From Nageia nagi (taxonomy: Eukaryota; Pinophyta), in contig JBITNC010000001.1 in NCBI GenBank assembly GCA_050084985.1, positions 77,314,001-77,378,000 of the forward strand: a stretch of DNA of 64,000 bases, written 5' to 3'. The translations under genes were made by a program, and so were the position numbers. A model generated the notes under the pieces. The model saw nothing but the letters and a program-made list of their open reading frames with translations. It was not told the DNA's origin and made no database searches. Of the stretch, positions 22,430 through 34,900 are shown piece after piece. The number at the start of each line of letters is the position of its first letter. Within the stretch, counting starts at the first letter, position 1.

Positions 22430-23245
22430 GAGGAAGAAGACTTGCAATAACGTGTGGGTAGCCATCAACCTTGACCAGGGAAGGAGGAAGAGAAAGCTGG
22501 TGCAGGAGGCTGACCAGAGAGGAGGAGCTTAGGAGGAGAGGGAGGAGAAGACTGCTAGTCAGAGAGTCAGTTTTATGTATATGGGCAGGCCATGAAACGG
22601 TGTTGGCATCGTGCATCTTGGCAAACAGGTTGTGTGGATATGCTGCGAACATGGGCAGGCCATTGAAATGGCAGCCATGCTGATGAAGGGAGAAGGCCGT
22701 TCAACGTATCCGTTTGGTGCATATCCGTTTGTGTGAGCAGCGTGTGAGAGGGGAGGAGAGCAGAGAGCCAACGAGAGGGAGGGGAGCAGGCGCAGCAGCA
22801 GCGAGAGGGAGCCAGTGCGCACGAGCAGGCTGGGAACTAGAGGCCACCGGTGATCATTCCAATCCATGAAACAGTGTCTGCATCGGGTCTTGGCAAACAA
22901 GTTGAAGGTATCCGTTTTATGCAGCTCCTGGGATCACTGCAGTCCATGGAACGCTATCTGCACGTGAGACTTCCCGCTGCAGAGGAGAGGAGGAGGCTGA
23001 CGGGATCACGAAGGGATTGTGCAGGCCCTCTGACCACACAGCATGACAAACAATTCTCGTGCCTGCGCAACATATCCGATTGGGACATATCCTGCAAGCT
23101 CTGCATCTTGTCTCGCACGTACGGGAGGAGGCGAGGAGGAGGCAGCGCTGCGGCGAGGAGGAGCGGCGGAGCACGGTGGTGGAGGCAGACGCGCACGGGG
23201 AGGTGGCGGAGGAGCGCGGGAGGAGGCCCCCGACGTGTTTTAAAA
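22430..23245. other. GC-rich block in the Copia-1 leader
   Basis: Composition shifts abruptly from AT-rich to GC-rich and purine-rich on the plus strand (GGAGGAGGCGAGGAGG-like), with many CpG sites, then back to AT-rich at about 23245. It contains imperfect direct repeats: a ~42-bp unit starting CATGAAACGGTG at 22591 and CATGAAACAGTG at 22865, a partial third at 22945, and TATCCGTTT at 22707, 22723 and 22908. It may be a captured host sequence or a structured leader; no domain was recognised. Confidence 0.7.
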
Positions 23246-23378
23246 AATTTGACCCCCATTTAATTTAATTTTAAACGATTTGAAAATAATAAAAAATATA
23301 CATATATTTTTGTTAATTAAATAGATTTAAAAATATATGTATATAATTTGTTTTAAACAAAGTTAAAAACAAAATTAG

Positions 23379-23422
<44 letters not shown>

Positions 23423-23980
23423 GTTTTAATTTGTGTAAACAAAATTAAACATAAAATATATATATTTGTGATTATGTTTTAAACAAAATCAAAATATATA
23501 TATATATATAGATATAGATAATTTGATCCTTTAAATATAGGAGTGTGCCCCTTAAAATTGTCCTCCTCTTTATTTCAATAATAAAATATGTAAAAAAAAA
23601 TTGCACCTTCCTCCCCTTTTTTTTTTTTTTTGATATTGTTCACAAAAGACTTTGCAAACAATCTTTTCAACAAGATGTTAGCATAATATATTTTTGCTCA
23701 AAAGAAAAAAAATTTTCTTTGTACATTAAAAATAGATTACTAACATAAAAATCTGTTAGTAAGAAGAGAATAGCAAAAATATATTATGGTATTGCTAAGA
23801 CATTGAGCTAGCATAATCATACAAAAGATTAGTATCATAATGAACTTTGTTAAAGAAGGATAGAAGGTTATACCTTTGCAAACCTTTTACCTCACAATGA
23901 AGAATGAAGATCTCCAAAGTTGAGAAGGATGAAGCACTTCCAAGATGTAGCTTCCACACCAAAAGAGCTTCCTCAACGTG

Positions 23981-23992
23981 GCTCTGATACCA
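23981..23992 (-). promoter_or_regulatory. Primer-binding site of Copia-1 (initiator Met tRNA type)
   Basis: The minus strand reads TGGTATCAGAGC, two bases inside the 5' LTR. This is the usual plant primer-binding site complementary to the 3' end of the initiator methionine tRNA. The match extends through CCACG. Confidence 0.9.
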
Positions 23993-23994
23993 AT

Positions 23995-24502
23995 TGAAGG
24001 ATTTGAACTATAACTAAACAAATCCTCTAGGACCTTAGACTAGGAAACTCAAGTGTACACAAGATAACACATCTATAATTCTAAGAACATCATTCACACA
24101 ATATGACACCAATATAATGTGGTTCCTCCCTCCTTGGGAGTACATCCACAACTAGTTCTCTTATTCTCAAATCTATGTCTCTCTTACAACTATTCTCTAG
24201 CTCTCTCCTACACAACCAAGTAGAGTAATCTTACTCAAAACTTAGATATCTTTACATGAGGAGAGGCCCTCTATTTATAGGTTGAGTGCACCTCCCTAAC
24301 CTTCCTTTAACCCAAGGGTAAGGTTAGGGTTACATTAAATGTACCACCAAACTTCAACCTACCAACTAACTCCTTTGGTAAAGTCAAAGTCTATACATTA
24401 AAGAATTCTATTAATCACTTAAGGTATCTACATACCTTTAAGTGATTAATTGAATTTACAAGGAGTCTAGATATTCACAATATTTCATTACAAATTCTAA
24501 CA
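23995..24502 (-). repeat. 5' LTR of Copia-1
   Basis: 508 bp, nearly identical to 15462-15969. It would drive transcription leftward. U3 contains the hairpin at 24411-24449 and a TATA box at 24271-24280. Confidence 0.95.
24271..24280 (-). promoter_or_regulatory. TATA box in the Copia-1 5' LTR
   Basis: The minus strand reads CTATAAATAG, a consensus plant TATA box, about 220 nt into the LTR. It is conserved in Copia-2 (45527-45536), with a TTATAAA variant in Copia-3 (54426-54432, 60130-60136). Transcription would start roughly 30 nt further left. Confidence 0.7.
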
Positions 24503-24564
24503 CTAATTAGGGGAGTATTTATGTGGACACTTAGCATGCAGTTAGGGGAGGTGATGGGGCTATT

Positions 24565-26430
24565 TGAGGTCTTAATCCTAATTGGAAAAACCTAAATAAG
24601 GGTCTAGGTAAGATGAGATGGATGCTGGGTTATGGAGCAATCACTCGAAATGATATGATGATGCCCAGAGTTGGTCATTATACAAGGGTACAATTGGAGG
24701 TTCATAGAATCTAGGTGGCTGCTTGGGCTTATTTATTAGTAAGGAGTGTTGGGTATTTGGAGTCCTTTCCACACATGATAGGTTGTGATATAAAGTACCA
24801 AAATTACAATAAAGAAGTTATGATGGATGAGATAGGATTAGAGTTCGATTATATTTATGATTAGGACCTCCTCGTAGAACATGAGCATCTAATAATGATG
24901 GAGCTAGACGAGATAGATGGTGCTCATCGAAACATAGACAACACTGTTAGGTATCATGTGATCTTGCATGCTCAAGCTGATAGAGTGTGGTGGATGTCAT
25001 TTCCCTCTTGGGACTTGTATCTAGGCCTTCTTATTATTTGGAGTGGGTTGGAGACTTTCAATCAGAAGTTAAGCTAGGTTAGTCACAGTCCATCATCATG
25101 TTATTTGAAGGCTATCTTTGTGCAAATAATTGAGTACATGGTACCCAAAAGGAATATGGATGTTGAGGGCTAAGGGTGCAAACTAGAATCATGGAAATTA
25201 GGGGTTTCTCCCTTGATGAGGACTATCCTAGAGTTAGGAGAACTATTAGAATTCCTTAAGAAGTTTGAAGGCTCTCAAGAGGATATTTCCAAGTAATTGT
25301 TGGAAAGTTGGTAGGGAGGAGTGGTTAAGGTATATGGCATTTCCTTTCAAGTTAACCAGATGCTGCTATCTAAGGTTATTAGGCTTTTTATGGTGAGAGA
25401 GCTTATACAATGGGATAACCATAGTCTAAAAAATGAATTAGGGAAATATTGCAAAGGGGGGCTTGAGATGTTGTGAAAAAAGTAAGAGGTAGTGGCTATA
25501 ACCTCCCTCTCAAAATTATGGCCAAAGATTGTACTTACGATTATGCACTCCATCACTTTAGATAGAATTGATGCCTAGGTTTGCAACTTCCACTTTAGCT
25601 TCTTGAACCACTTGAAAGGCTATAATATGAACATCCATGCATTCTTATATGCTGATCTAGACAACATAATGGAGGCTTTTCAAAAGAATAAGTGAGGGGA
25701 AATGCTACACCAAGGGCTAATTTTGATGATTTTTAAACACATAACTACCTAGATGGAGGTCTCTGAAGTTTTTAAGTGGACGAATCTTGAGGATGGTAAA
25801 GAGGGAGAAATGAGTCAAGGTAGTGAGGGCATAAAGAAGTGAAGGGAAGTTAAATTCAAAGAATCAAAAGGGAAATTGGAGTAAGGGGGTATTGGATTCA
25901 AACGGTATCCATATTGAAAAAGAAACTACAATTATGTGGAAGGGTTGGATGGGGAGGATGACCCTAATGATGTGTATGTTATGGATAAAGATAAATAATT
26001 GATGTAAAAGGAAGTGGAGGAGCAAGTGGTTCATCATGTTGCCAATGAGGAGAACTTAGTAGGGGTTTAGCATTTATTGTTAGCTACTAGGATTGGCCTT
26101 ACTTAGACAACTATGAAGGGGACCTGACACTAGGGGAAAGATCACATAGAAGAGTTAGATGCTAATTCGATAGGTCTAGTAGAGGAGGCAATAGGGGGTG
26201 ATCAGATAGTCTCACCTTAGGCATGCTCCAAGCCACTCAGATTATGATTCGGGCTATAGGTGAAGTTCTGCAAGAAATGGAGGGTGAGATGAGGAAAAAT
26301 GAATTATTTGTTAAAAGTTTTTGGTAAGATTTTGGGTCATTTTCTTTGCTTTTATGCTTTTGGTGATGTGCAAGGAGGCCTTCAACAAAGGCTAGTTTGG
26401 TTTTTTGTTTATGTTAATAGGTGATATGTA
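24565..26430 (+). pseudogene. Unrecognised third reading frame of the LINE (ORF3), decayed
   Basis: Between the Copia-1 insertion and the LINE tail, a single plus-strand frame reads as protein-like text for about 600 codons, interrupted only by point nonsense codons (TAG near 24711 and 24862, others TAG, TAA or TGA), with almost no frameshift until about 26050. It includes VAAWAYLLVRSVGYLESFPH, YHVILHAQADRVWWMSFPSW, MVRELIQWDNHSLKNELGKY and LKGYNMNIHAFLYADLDNIM, and ends in an acidic region. I do not recognise a family. It lies inside the LINE's target duplications, downstream of RNase H, where plant L1 elements normally have only a 3' UTR. It may be a captured host or other transposon gene. 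Function unknown. Confidence 0.5.
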
Positions 26431-26520
26431 TTAGTTAAGGCATTAGTGGTTGGTTTTTTTTTGTACTAGTTGGCAAACTTTCCTAATTTGATCTCTCAAT
26501 TAAGCTTCAATGCTAAATCT

Positions 26521-26596
26521 TAGGAAGTTGTATTAGGTTAGGATTCCTTTGTAAAAATCCATCCTCTAATATAATAAAAAAAATAATTCTTGAATA
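26521..26596 (+). other. LINE 3' end, A-rich tail and right target duplication
   Basis: The 3' end (TTTGTAAAAATCCATCC followed by AATATAATAAAAAAAA) is joined to AATAATTCTTGAATA (26582-26596), identical to 9740-9754. Confidence 0.8.
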
Positions 26597-26892
26597 GATC
26601 AAACATGTCTATGAATTCTATTTAAGCATTAAATTTCATTATCATTAGAAGTATCTTCATGACTATTAAAACTTACAGATTCAAATTTAGAATGTTCAAT
26701 ATATATATCAAATTTATGAGGAGTTTCACCAATAATATCCATTTTCTTGCTAGAGTTTGTAGATTCAAAATCACTACAAAGATTAGGGTTACTAGCATGA
26801 GGTTTTTGTAGAGGTAGGTTAGGGTTATGCCTAACATTTCTTCAAATATTATTGGAATTAACCTTTCCCCTAGAAACTTTAGGTTGTTCTAC
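26597..26892 (-). pseudogene. Element A gag, middle piece
   Basis: Continues the minus-strand gag frame that the LINE cut at 9740 and ends where the Gypsy element inserted (TSD TCTAC, 26888-26892). No recognisable domain of its own; assigned by continuity across the target sites. Confidence 0.5.
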
Positions 26893-29800
26893 TGTAATGT
26901 AACCACTTATTCTCATCAACTAGAACCCTAAATTTTAGATGTAATTTTTTTGATTTAATTTAATGCTCTAATGATCTAGGAATGAATTAGGCGATCCCAC
27001 ATGAGTTTAATAATGCTGCAAGCTAGTTCAGTACTCACATGGCAAGATTGGTCAAGAACTCAAGATAACCAACCCTGGTAGATGTTTCTAATGTTCACTC
27101 CTAAACACTCACCCTGTTGAGAAGATGCCTTAAAAGTAACCTCACATTCCTATTCCACATCCTGTGTGCAATAGGATTTTTGGTCATGACGTAATGGTTT
27201 TCTACTCAAGGCCCATACCACTAGAGAGATTGCACTTCCACTAAGTTAACATCATTATTTGATGATAAATCTCCATCTCATAGGAGAAGATAGCTTATCC
27301 TAGAAAAGCTTCCATATGAGCAGGTAGCATCACTTATGAAATAATCATCATACCCCTATCTGATAATTACAAATGGTATGAATACTAGTTACCTTCATCG
27401 AATAATAGTAGTTTTTTGATTGCTATCCCCACCTGACTCACCTATTGGAGGATATGAGTCACTAGTCTGCCCATAACTATCAGTTAGGCCCACCATGTGG
27501 TCTGGCATCCCTGTGTCCATACTTGGGGAGCCATGGATATTAAACAATATCCTTGAGTGTTTATTTAGTCTAATTTATTATTAAATATATTGAAAAAAAG
27601 AACCACCCATGACCTAATATCTTTAAATAATGATCTCGAACAAGATGAGGATATAATACACCATGTCTAATAATTAATTTCTAACCTAGGGTTTATCTTT
27701 CTTCATATTTACCTATGAGGTGTATATCAAAAGTCTCATTTATAGGCTTATTTAGGAAGTCATATCATTCTATTTATCCCATACACGTTGTATCGCATAT
27801 ATGGGTTTACTTTGTAAAAGACCTCATACATATGTGAAGTAGCAAGTCGTGATGTAAGGTCTAAACACTATTGCTACAAAAGTAATGAGATGCTAAGTGG
27901 TCCTCATGTAAAGAATATTGCTTTTGTTTATCGTTTAGTGGTATAGGTTTACTTGACAAAGGTTCTCCACCATTTTTCTTGCATTATTGCATCCATTATT
28001 GATTTCATCTCAAAATTTTCATTGGATCAAATAATTCTTTTCATGATTCTCCATGGTCTTTGGCCAAAATACGATAGAATCTAAGCCTAAGTTGGATTTT
28101 ATTCCTTTTACTATATTTTTTTGCCTTATTATTTAAAAACTCCCAAATTTTCTCAAAGGATCCCAAATGATCCCATTTAATCCCATTGGGTCCCATTTGT
28201 ACCCATTTTGATCCCAAAGGTCCCTAAAGTTTCCTAAATGATCCCAAATTATCTTTTGGAATCCTAACTTGAATTTAGGATTATTTCTAAATCATTGGGA
28301 TAGTTTTGGGTTTATTGGGATTAATGACCTAATCGATCTAGCTCATATGTTTCATTAGTTTTATCAACTCTTAACAATTTGTGATACATATTAACCATTT
28401 TCAAATATTAACTTCTATTCCTATTCATGTAATCATTACTAGTCATAGCATTAAACAATCATAATATTATTCTCAATAAAAAGGAGACTACATAATAAAA
28501 CTAATACATTGAAGTACAAACTCATCTATATTTCATTCATCAAGGCATAAATATAAAACAATCCCCATTGATCATTTCTATGTTAATACAAGAATAATTA
28601 CAAGAAGGTTAAATACACCTAGTAAAATTCATTTGTCAACATCTAAGTTAATGATAAAGTTTTCATTAATTTATTACAAATAATGATAAAAAATCATAAC
28701 TTGTAATGTAATACAATGAAGTACATCATATCATCTTATATCCATGAATTAGTAATCCATCTTTATTTCATCATGGAACACCTTCATCGATCAACGAGCA
28801 TCAAGCATCGAACAACTCAATAGTCCTTTGGTGAATGGGTTGAGTACTATGAAGAGGAGGATCAGGACACTCTTGACCATTGTGAATTCCTTTCCATATT
28901 TTCTCTTTCTACTTTATAAGCTTAAGGAGGATTTTAGATCCTTTTTGGATTATCTCCTTTCCTTGGCCAATTCTTTGAATATGCAAAGGTTTAATTAACA
29001 ATTTTAAGCCATTTTACATATGCACTATCCCATATTATTCATTACTTGTTCCTTTAAATAATCTAATCCTTTCTCTACACATTAAATCCTATTGATAATA
29101 ATATTGCACATTTAATTTCACTGCCAATCATATTCAAATTTACTATTTATCATGATTTTTTAAACATCCAAATCTTATCAATATTTTATAAGCAATCACT
29201 TCTTCCACTAAAGTTTTTCATAGTCCATTAAATATAAAATCGAATGGAACAAACGTATGACAAAAGAATAAGGGATACACGATGGAGTTTTCCATGTAGT
29301 TTCACTATATTCTCATGCGAGGCGTATATAGGCGGGCTAATCTTTTTGTTTTTTATTTGTAGCCTTGGCTCAAAAAGTGCATAGAAAGGAATCATTGGAA
29401 AATATCTGGATTAATGGACAAGTGCCTAATAAATTCATAGGATAACATGAATCCGATTAATGCCCAAAATCTGTTTACAAGCCAAAATAAGATTTGGTTA
29501 TTTTACAATAAACATTTAAATCCGTGGGCGGTTCGAGTGCCTAATCAATCTCTGCAACCATTGTAAGCATTCTATCAATACATCGTGGGGATGTGAGGAT
29601 GGTAAGAATAATCATCAGAGGGTAACATTCTATTTCTCTTTGTTAGTATTATCTGACGTATGCAGATATGGAAACTTTTGAAGAAGCAAGAGCACTGGCT
29701 TCCTATTAGGGTCAGGAGTACTCTATCAAACTCAGGAGCCTTTGCCAGTGTTCTCTAGGCAAGTGCTTATGACGAAGGTAAGAAAATTCATCAATGAGTA

Positions 29801-31798
29801 GTATCAATGTGGTTTTTCATCCATAGAGAGATCGTCCGTATACTAGATTCGAGAATTTACTCAACAACATTTTTGCATTACAAGCATTATAATGGTATCA
29901 AGATACGCACAAGATGGTTCTCAAAAAGGGCACTCTGAAATCATTTACCAAAGTACTGTTCTACGGTGGAGACTTAAGAAATCAATATACACCATTGGTA
30001 GAAACAGATAGGGAATCCATCTAAAGAGGATTGGGATATCTGGGTTGAAATTGTGAGCTATGTAGTAAGCGAAGGAGCAAATACAACACCGATCTCTCTT
30101 TTAGCATGGTTAACGTGAGAATGGAGGAAATAATGCTACTCTATGTGTGGTTCTACCATATAAAAGAGTAAAAAGTACAAACTTCGAAAATAGATTGACT
30201 AAAATACATTTCCACACACAAAATGACGTTAAGGTAAAGAAGTAATAAATATGAGTAACAAATGTATCACGTGGGTTTTAAAAAAATTCAAAGGATAATC
30301 AAAAGAGTTTGAACTATCCGTGAGCCATGGTGATATTAAATCTTCTAGGCTTGATTTTCACACTTATTAGTTTATAAGAGAAATAATAACTATTCTAGTC
30401 TTTATTAAAACAAGTAAAAACTATTCAATAAAAAAAATAGACAAGAGCTAGAAGGGCACCTTGTTTTAAGTAGGAGAAGAGAGGGCTCTGCTCCACGACT
30501 TCAAAGAAGAAGAGATAGTTTAATTACTCTGTGATTGGCTTATTTTTTTAGTAGTAGAAATTATTTAACTAGTCCCATCAAAATATCATAAAATACATTT
30601 GCTAGATCTAAATAAAGGAAAAATAATAAAAGAAAATCCCACTCCTTTACTTTTAAAAGAAAGGACATGGTACCAACCTTCACATACAACATGTCAAACC
30701 ACTATGTCACTTCAAATGGTACAAAACCTTTAATAATAATAAATTCTACGAAACTTTATCAAACATTACTTTCATACAACTAATTAAAACTACTTTAACT
30801 AGGCATTTTAGAAATGCAAAATAATGCACCTTGACTTGGAGAGGGAGGAGAGACTTCTTTTCTTCATGTAACTTTACATCCAAGCTTGAAAATAACAAGA
30901 ATAAAATAACAAAAGATAGATAGGTAGGTGTTTCTCCTAATGTTCTACTTCTTTATTTATATCCAAGGTGATTCAAGTGTGTCCAAATGAATGTCTCCTC
31001 ATACCTTTAATAAGTTTTATGGTAGGTTTGCTTAAAGTTGTTTATGATTGAAATGGTATTAAATACTTTGGAATTTTTTTTATGGACTGATAAATTAATG
31101 CCAACTATTTTCCATACGTAACACAAGGAAACAAAACTAAGTAAAATCATTACTCCATTATTTTCTTAACCATTAATATATTTTAACACCACATGGTGAC
31201 AGTCTTTTTCTAATAGTATTTTTACTATTAGCCCCATGTGGTAATAGTATGGGCACTCATTTTTTATTTTTACCTCATTTAAATTTATTTTTCTAACATT
31301 ATGTACATTTTCAAATTTAAATAAGTTATATTCTTTTTTTCCCTCTATTTTCAAATTCAAAATTCAAAACTCAACAAGGGAAATACACCTTTACCTGCGA
31401 TGATTGCCTCATCTTGCAGGGTAAGATTATTATTCCACATGTATTTGCAAACACATTTCATCAAGAAATCAATAATCATACTAATTATTCTACATGCGAC
31501 TACATGATTTTTGATAGTCATAGGGTGTGTCAATGATTTAACACCAATCATTTCTTCTTTCTTACCCTTTTGTTCTTGTCACCAATTCACCTTTGGTCCT
31601 TAGGATGTTTGGATTGCTTTTCCATCGTAAAATAACTTATGACCTATGTTAAAATATCTGGAAGCCATCATCAAATTATCATAAATGATACATATTTCTT
31701 TATCAAATTCATTATCACCATATCATTATTCAAACATGATCCATCCAAATCCTCAATGATATTAAAGGTCAAATAGTGTCTTAAGGTGGGTCATGACA
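26893..31798 (-). repeat. 3' LTR of the Gypsy element
   Basis: 4906 bp, matched by 36503-41421 with frequent substitutions and small indels, so clearly older than Copia-1. It has a TATA-like box on the minus strand (TATAAATAAA, 30952-30961). A run of degenerate ~12-bp repeats lies at 28140-28260. No coding frame is conserved between the two LTRs. Confidence 0.9.
28140..28260. repeat. Degenerate short repeat (GATCCCAAA/AATCCCATT) in the Gypsy LTR
   Basis: Roughly ten head-to-tail variants of a 10-13-bp unit containing TCCCA (for example GATCCCAAATGATCCCATTT), followed within 100 bp by ATTGGGAT-type complements that could pair with it. The other LTR keeps it at about 37740-37850. Confidence 0.6.
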
Positions 31799-31812
31799 TA
31801 CACCCCCCTTTA
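31799..31812 (-). promoter_or_regulatory. Polypurine tract of the Gypsy element
   Basis: The minus strand reads AAAGGGGGGTGTA just before the TGTCATGACC start of the 3' LTR. Confidence 0.75.
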
Positions 31813-31919
31813 AAAGGAGCACAGTCCCATGTGTTCTTACATACAAACACAAACTTTTATAAATGTTTCACATACTTAGTTAAGTAAACAAATATAAAAA
31901 TTATCTTTTCATAGTAACT

Positions 31920-34900
31920 GTATCTTCCTATGTAGAAGATGACTCAAAATATTTATCCCATTGGACTAAACATTCATTAATTTCTCTATTTTTTAGCTTT
32001 TTAGTCCTAAAAGCTAAGATCTTGATGGGGAGTACTTCAATTACATGAGGGTACAACATCTGCAAATTAGAGAAATCCAAAATATGTGAAGGATTAGCAA
32101 CATATTTTTGTAATAAGGAGATATGAAATTTATCATGCATTTTGGACAAACTTGGTGGTAAAGTAAGTTTGTAGGCTACTGGACTTTACTTTTTCATAAT
32201 CTTAAAAGGACCAACAAATCGAGGATCCAATTTAGTTAACTTTATGATACTTTTCATGGGTCAAATTTGTAAAAATACCTTATCACCCATAATAAATTCT
32301 TGAGTTCTCTTAAGATAGACCTAACTCTTTTTTCGATTAGTAGCTTCCTTCAACTTTCATCCAATGGATTTTAGCTGCTCCTCCATTTGCTTTAACATTT
32401 CTAGTTGGATCATCACCTGATCCTACCAATTATCCCAAGTCAAAGGAGTTCTGCATCTCTTTTCATATAGTGCTTCAAAAGGAGCCATTCCTAAAGATGA
32501 ATGATACCCATTATTGTATGCAAACTCAACCAAATAAAGATAATCTTCCCATTTGGTATTTTATTCCATGCAATACATTATAACCATATTCTTGAAGACT
32601 TTATTCACATGTTTTATTTGCTCTTATATTTCAAGATGATAAGTTGAGCTCATATTTAACTGTGTACCCAATGCCTTATGTAATGATTTTCAAAATATGG
32701 AAGTGAAATTAGAATCCCTTATGAGATTATCACTTCAAGAAATCCATGCAATCTAAAGATTTTGTGTGCAAACTTATTGGCTAATGTAGAGGCATCATCT
32801 ATAGTGTTACTAGGTATAAAATGTGCAACCTTGGTTAACTTATCAACCACAACTAATATGGAGTCAAGATGGAATCTAGTTTTTGCTAAACCAACTATGA
32901 AATCCATCAAAATCACTTGCCACTTCTATGTCAGAATATTGTGGGGATACAAATATCCTCCTAGATGTTGATGTTTTGCTTTCACTTTCTGACATTCCAA
33001 GCATTTTTCCATAAACTCTGCTATCTTCTTCATTCCATCCAAATAGAATTTTTATTTCAATTCTTCTCTCATCTTCATTTCTCCTAGATGTGCTGCATAC
33101 AAAGGATGATGGCCTTCTTGCAAGATTAATTTTCTTAAATCTCCTTTTCCTGGGATGACTAATCTATCTCTAAAATACAAAATTCCATCTTTTTCAGTAA
33201 ACTATTGAGATGAAGGATTACCTTTCTTTATCATTTCTCTAATGGTTTTAAAGTATGAATCCTTTTGTTGCAAGATTCTCACTTCATCAAACAAGTTGAA
33301 ATGGCTTCTTATCATGGCACTTATATGTCTTCTTTGACTTAATGCATCTACCACTTTTTTTCTTTACATTTAATATAATCAATACCAAAATCATATTCTA
33401 CGAGGAATTCCATCCATTGCCTTTTCCTAGCATTTAAGGTGGGCTAAGTGAATGAGTACTTAAAGTTCTAATGATCCGTTTCCAATTTGAAAGGTTTTTC
33501 TAACAAGTAATGCCTCCACATATTAAGTGCATGCACTACAACTACCAACTCAAGATCATGTGTAGAATAATTCAACTCATATGGGTTTAACTTTCTAGAT
33601 TCATATGCTATGGGATTTCCATTTTGTGATAGTACACCACCCAAACCCTCTAATGATGCATCTGTACACATGACAAAGTCACCATGTGGGTCATGGATAG
33701 TGAGAACTCATGCAAAGATAAGTTTTTCCTTCATATTTGCAAATGCTTTTTCACACTTCTCAGTCCACTTAAACACTTAATTTTTCTTCTGCAGATTGGT
33801 GATAGGATTTGCTATATTTGAAAATTCTTAACAAATCTTCTATAATATCTAGCTAATCCATGAAACTTCTTACCTCAATCACATTTGTTGGCGTAAGCCA
33901 ACTCATTATTACTTCTACATTTTTAGGGTCAATTGAAATTCTTTCGATATGAATAATGTGACCTAAGTACTACATGTGAGAAACATAGAAATCACACTTA
34001 GATAATTTACCATATAGCTGTTGTCATCTCAAAATCTTTAAGGCTAATCTCAAATGATGGTTATGCCCTCCTCATTCCTTGAGTATATGAGGATATCATC
34101 TAAAAAGACTAGCACAAATTTATCTAAGTATTCTAGATAAATATTGTTCATTAGATTCATGAATGCTGCATGAGCATTCATTAATCCAAATGGTAAGACC
34201 ACAAACTCATAATATCCATACTGAGTCTTGAATGCTATCTTATAAGTATCTAATTCTTTTATCTTTAACTGGTGATAACTTGATCTTATGTCTATCTTGG
34301 AAAAGATAGCAACATCTTTGAGTTGGTCGAACAAGTCATCAATCCTAGGTAAAGGATATCTATTCTTGATAGTGACCTTATTCAACATCCTATAGTCAAT
34401 ACATAGTCTAAGAGTTTCATCCTTATTTTTTAAAAATAATACAGGAGCTCCTTAGGGTGATACACTAGGATTTATCAACCCTTTCTCCAAAAGATCTTGT
34501 AATTGCACTTTTAACTCCTACATCTCAAAGGTGTTCATTCTATAGGGGGTTCTAAAGATAGGTTCAACTCTTGGCACTAGATCTATTAAGAAGTCAAATT
34601 CTCATTTTGGAGGTAGACTTGGTAATTCCTTAGGAAAAACATCTTTATATTATCTCAACATAGGATACTTGTTCAACATTTCTACCTCTTTATCCTCTTC
34701 TTCCACTTCTTTGACCTTAACTACAAATATCATTTCCTTTTTTCTAATACTTTTTCTCATTTGCATGGCTATGATCAAGTAAGGTTCAAATAGTCCTTGA
34801 TTATTGAACACCCTATATTGGTTTTGGGATAAATTGGTGTATTCCACCCATATCTCCTAAAAATTGATCAAGGATTTATGTGCCATTAACCAATCTATTC

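Larger units (their letters stand above)
20846..23980 (-). other. 3.1-kb 5' leader of Copia-1
   Basis: Lies between the primer-binding site and gag. It is unusually long for a Copia element and carries no retroelement domain. From gag outward it holds a ~580-bp plain stretch, a three-copy 79-bp repeat (21661-21894), an AT-rich part, a GC-rich block (22430-23245) and AT microsatellites (about 23379-23418 and 23496-23510). Short open frames in the GC block overlap on both strands with biased composition and are not considered genes. Confidence 0.65.
15462..24502 (-). mobile_element. Copia-1: young, nearly complete Ty1/Copia retrotransposon
   Basis: Two 508-bp LTRs (15462-15969 and 23995-24502) differ at only about two sites by eye. 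The 5-bp TSD CTAAT lies at 15457-15461 and 24503-24507. The primer-binding site is at 23981-23992 and the polypurine tract at 15970-15978, so the 9041-bp element reads right to left. It holds one gag-pol frame of Copia order (gag, protease, integrase, RT, RNase H), a 3.1-kb 5' leader and a ~0.9-kb 3' region with tandem repeats. It is nested in the LINE. A single in-frame TAG near the start of gag is the only visible coding lesion. This is the youngest insertion in the left half of the window. Confidence 0.95.
9755..26581 (+). mobile_element. L1-type LINE with three reading frames, split by Copia-1
   Basis: The perfect 15-bp duplication AATAATTCTTGAATA lies at 9740-9754 and 26582-26596. The right copy is preceded by an A-rich tail (AATATAATAAAAAAAA), the mark of target-primed reverse transcription. 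Between them, minus Copia-1 and its extra TSD copy, is a ~7.8 kb plus-strand element: ORF1 (DUF4283 plus zinc knuckle), ORF2 (endonuclease, RT, zf-RVT, RNase H) and a third decayed frame downstream. Removing it rejoins the gag frame of element A. ORF1's first ATG is only 14 bases inside the element, so the 5' UTR may be truncated. All frames carry many nonsense codons. Confidence 0.85.

Noticed and set aside
22471-23268. Several overlapping open frames on both strands, up to 137 codons
   Set aside because: They overlap one another in the GC-rich leader block, are rich in Arg, Gly and Glu on one strand and Pro and Leu on the other, and show no domain. Open frames are expected from this composition.
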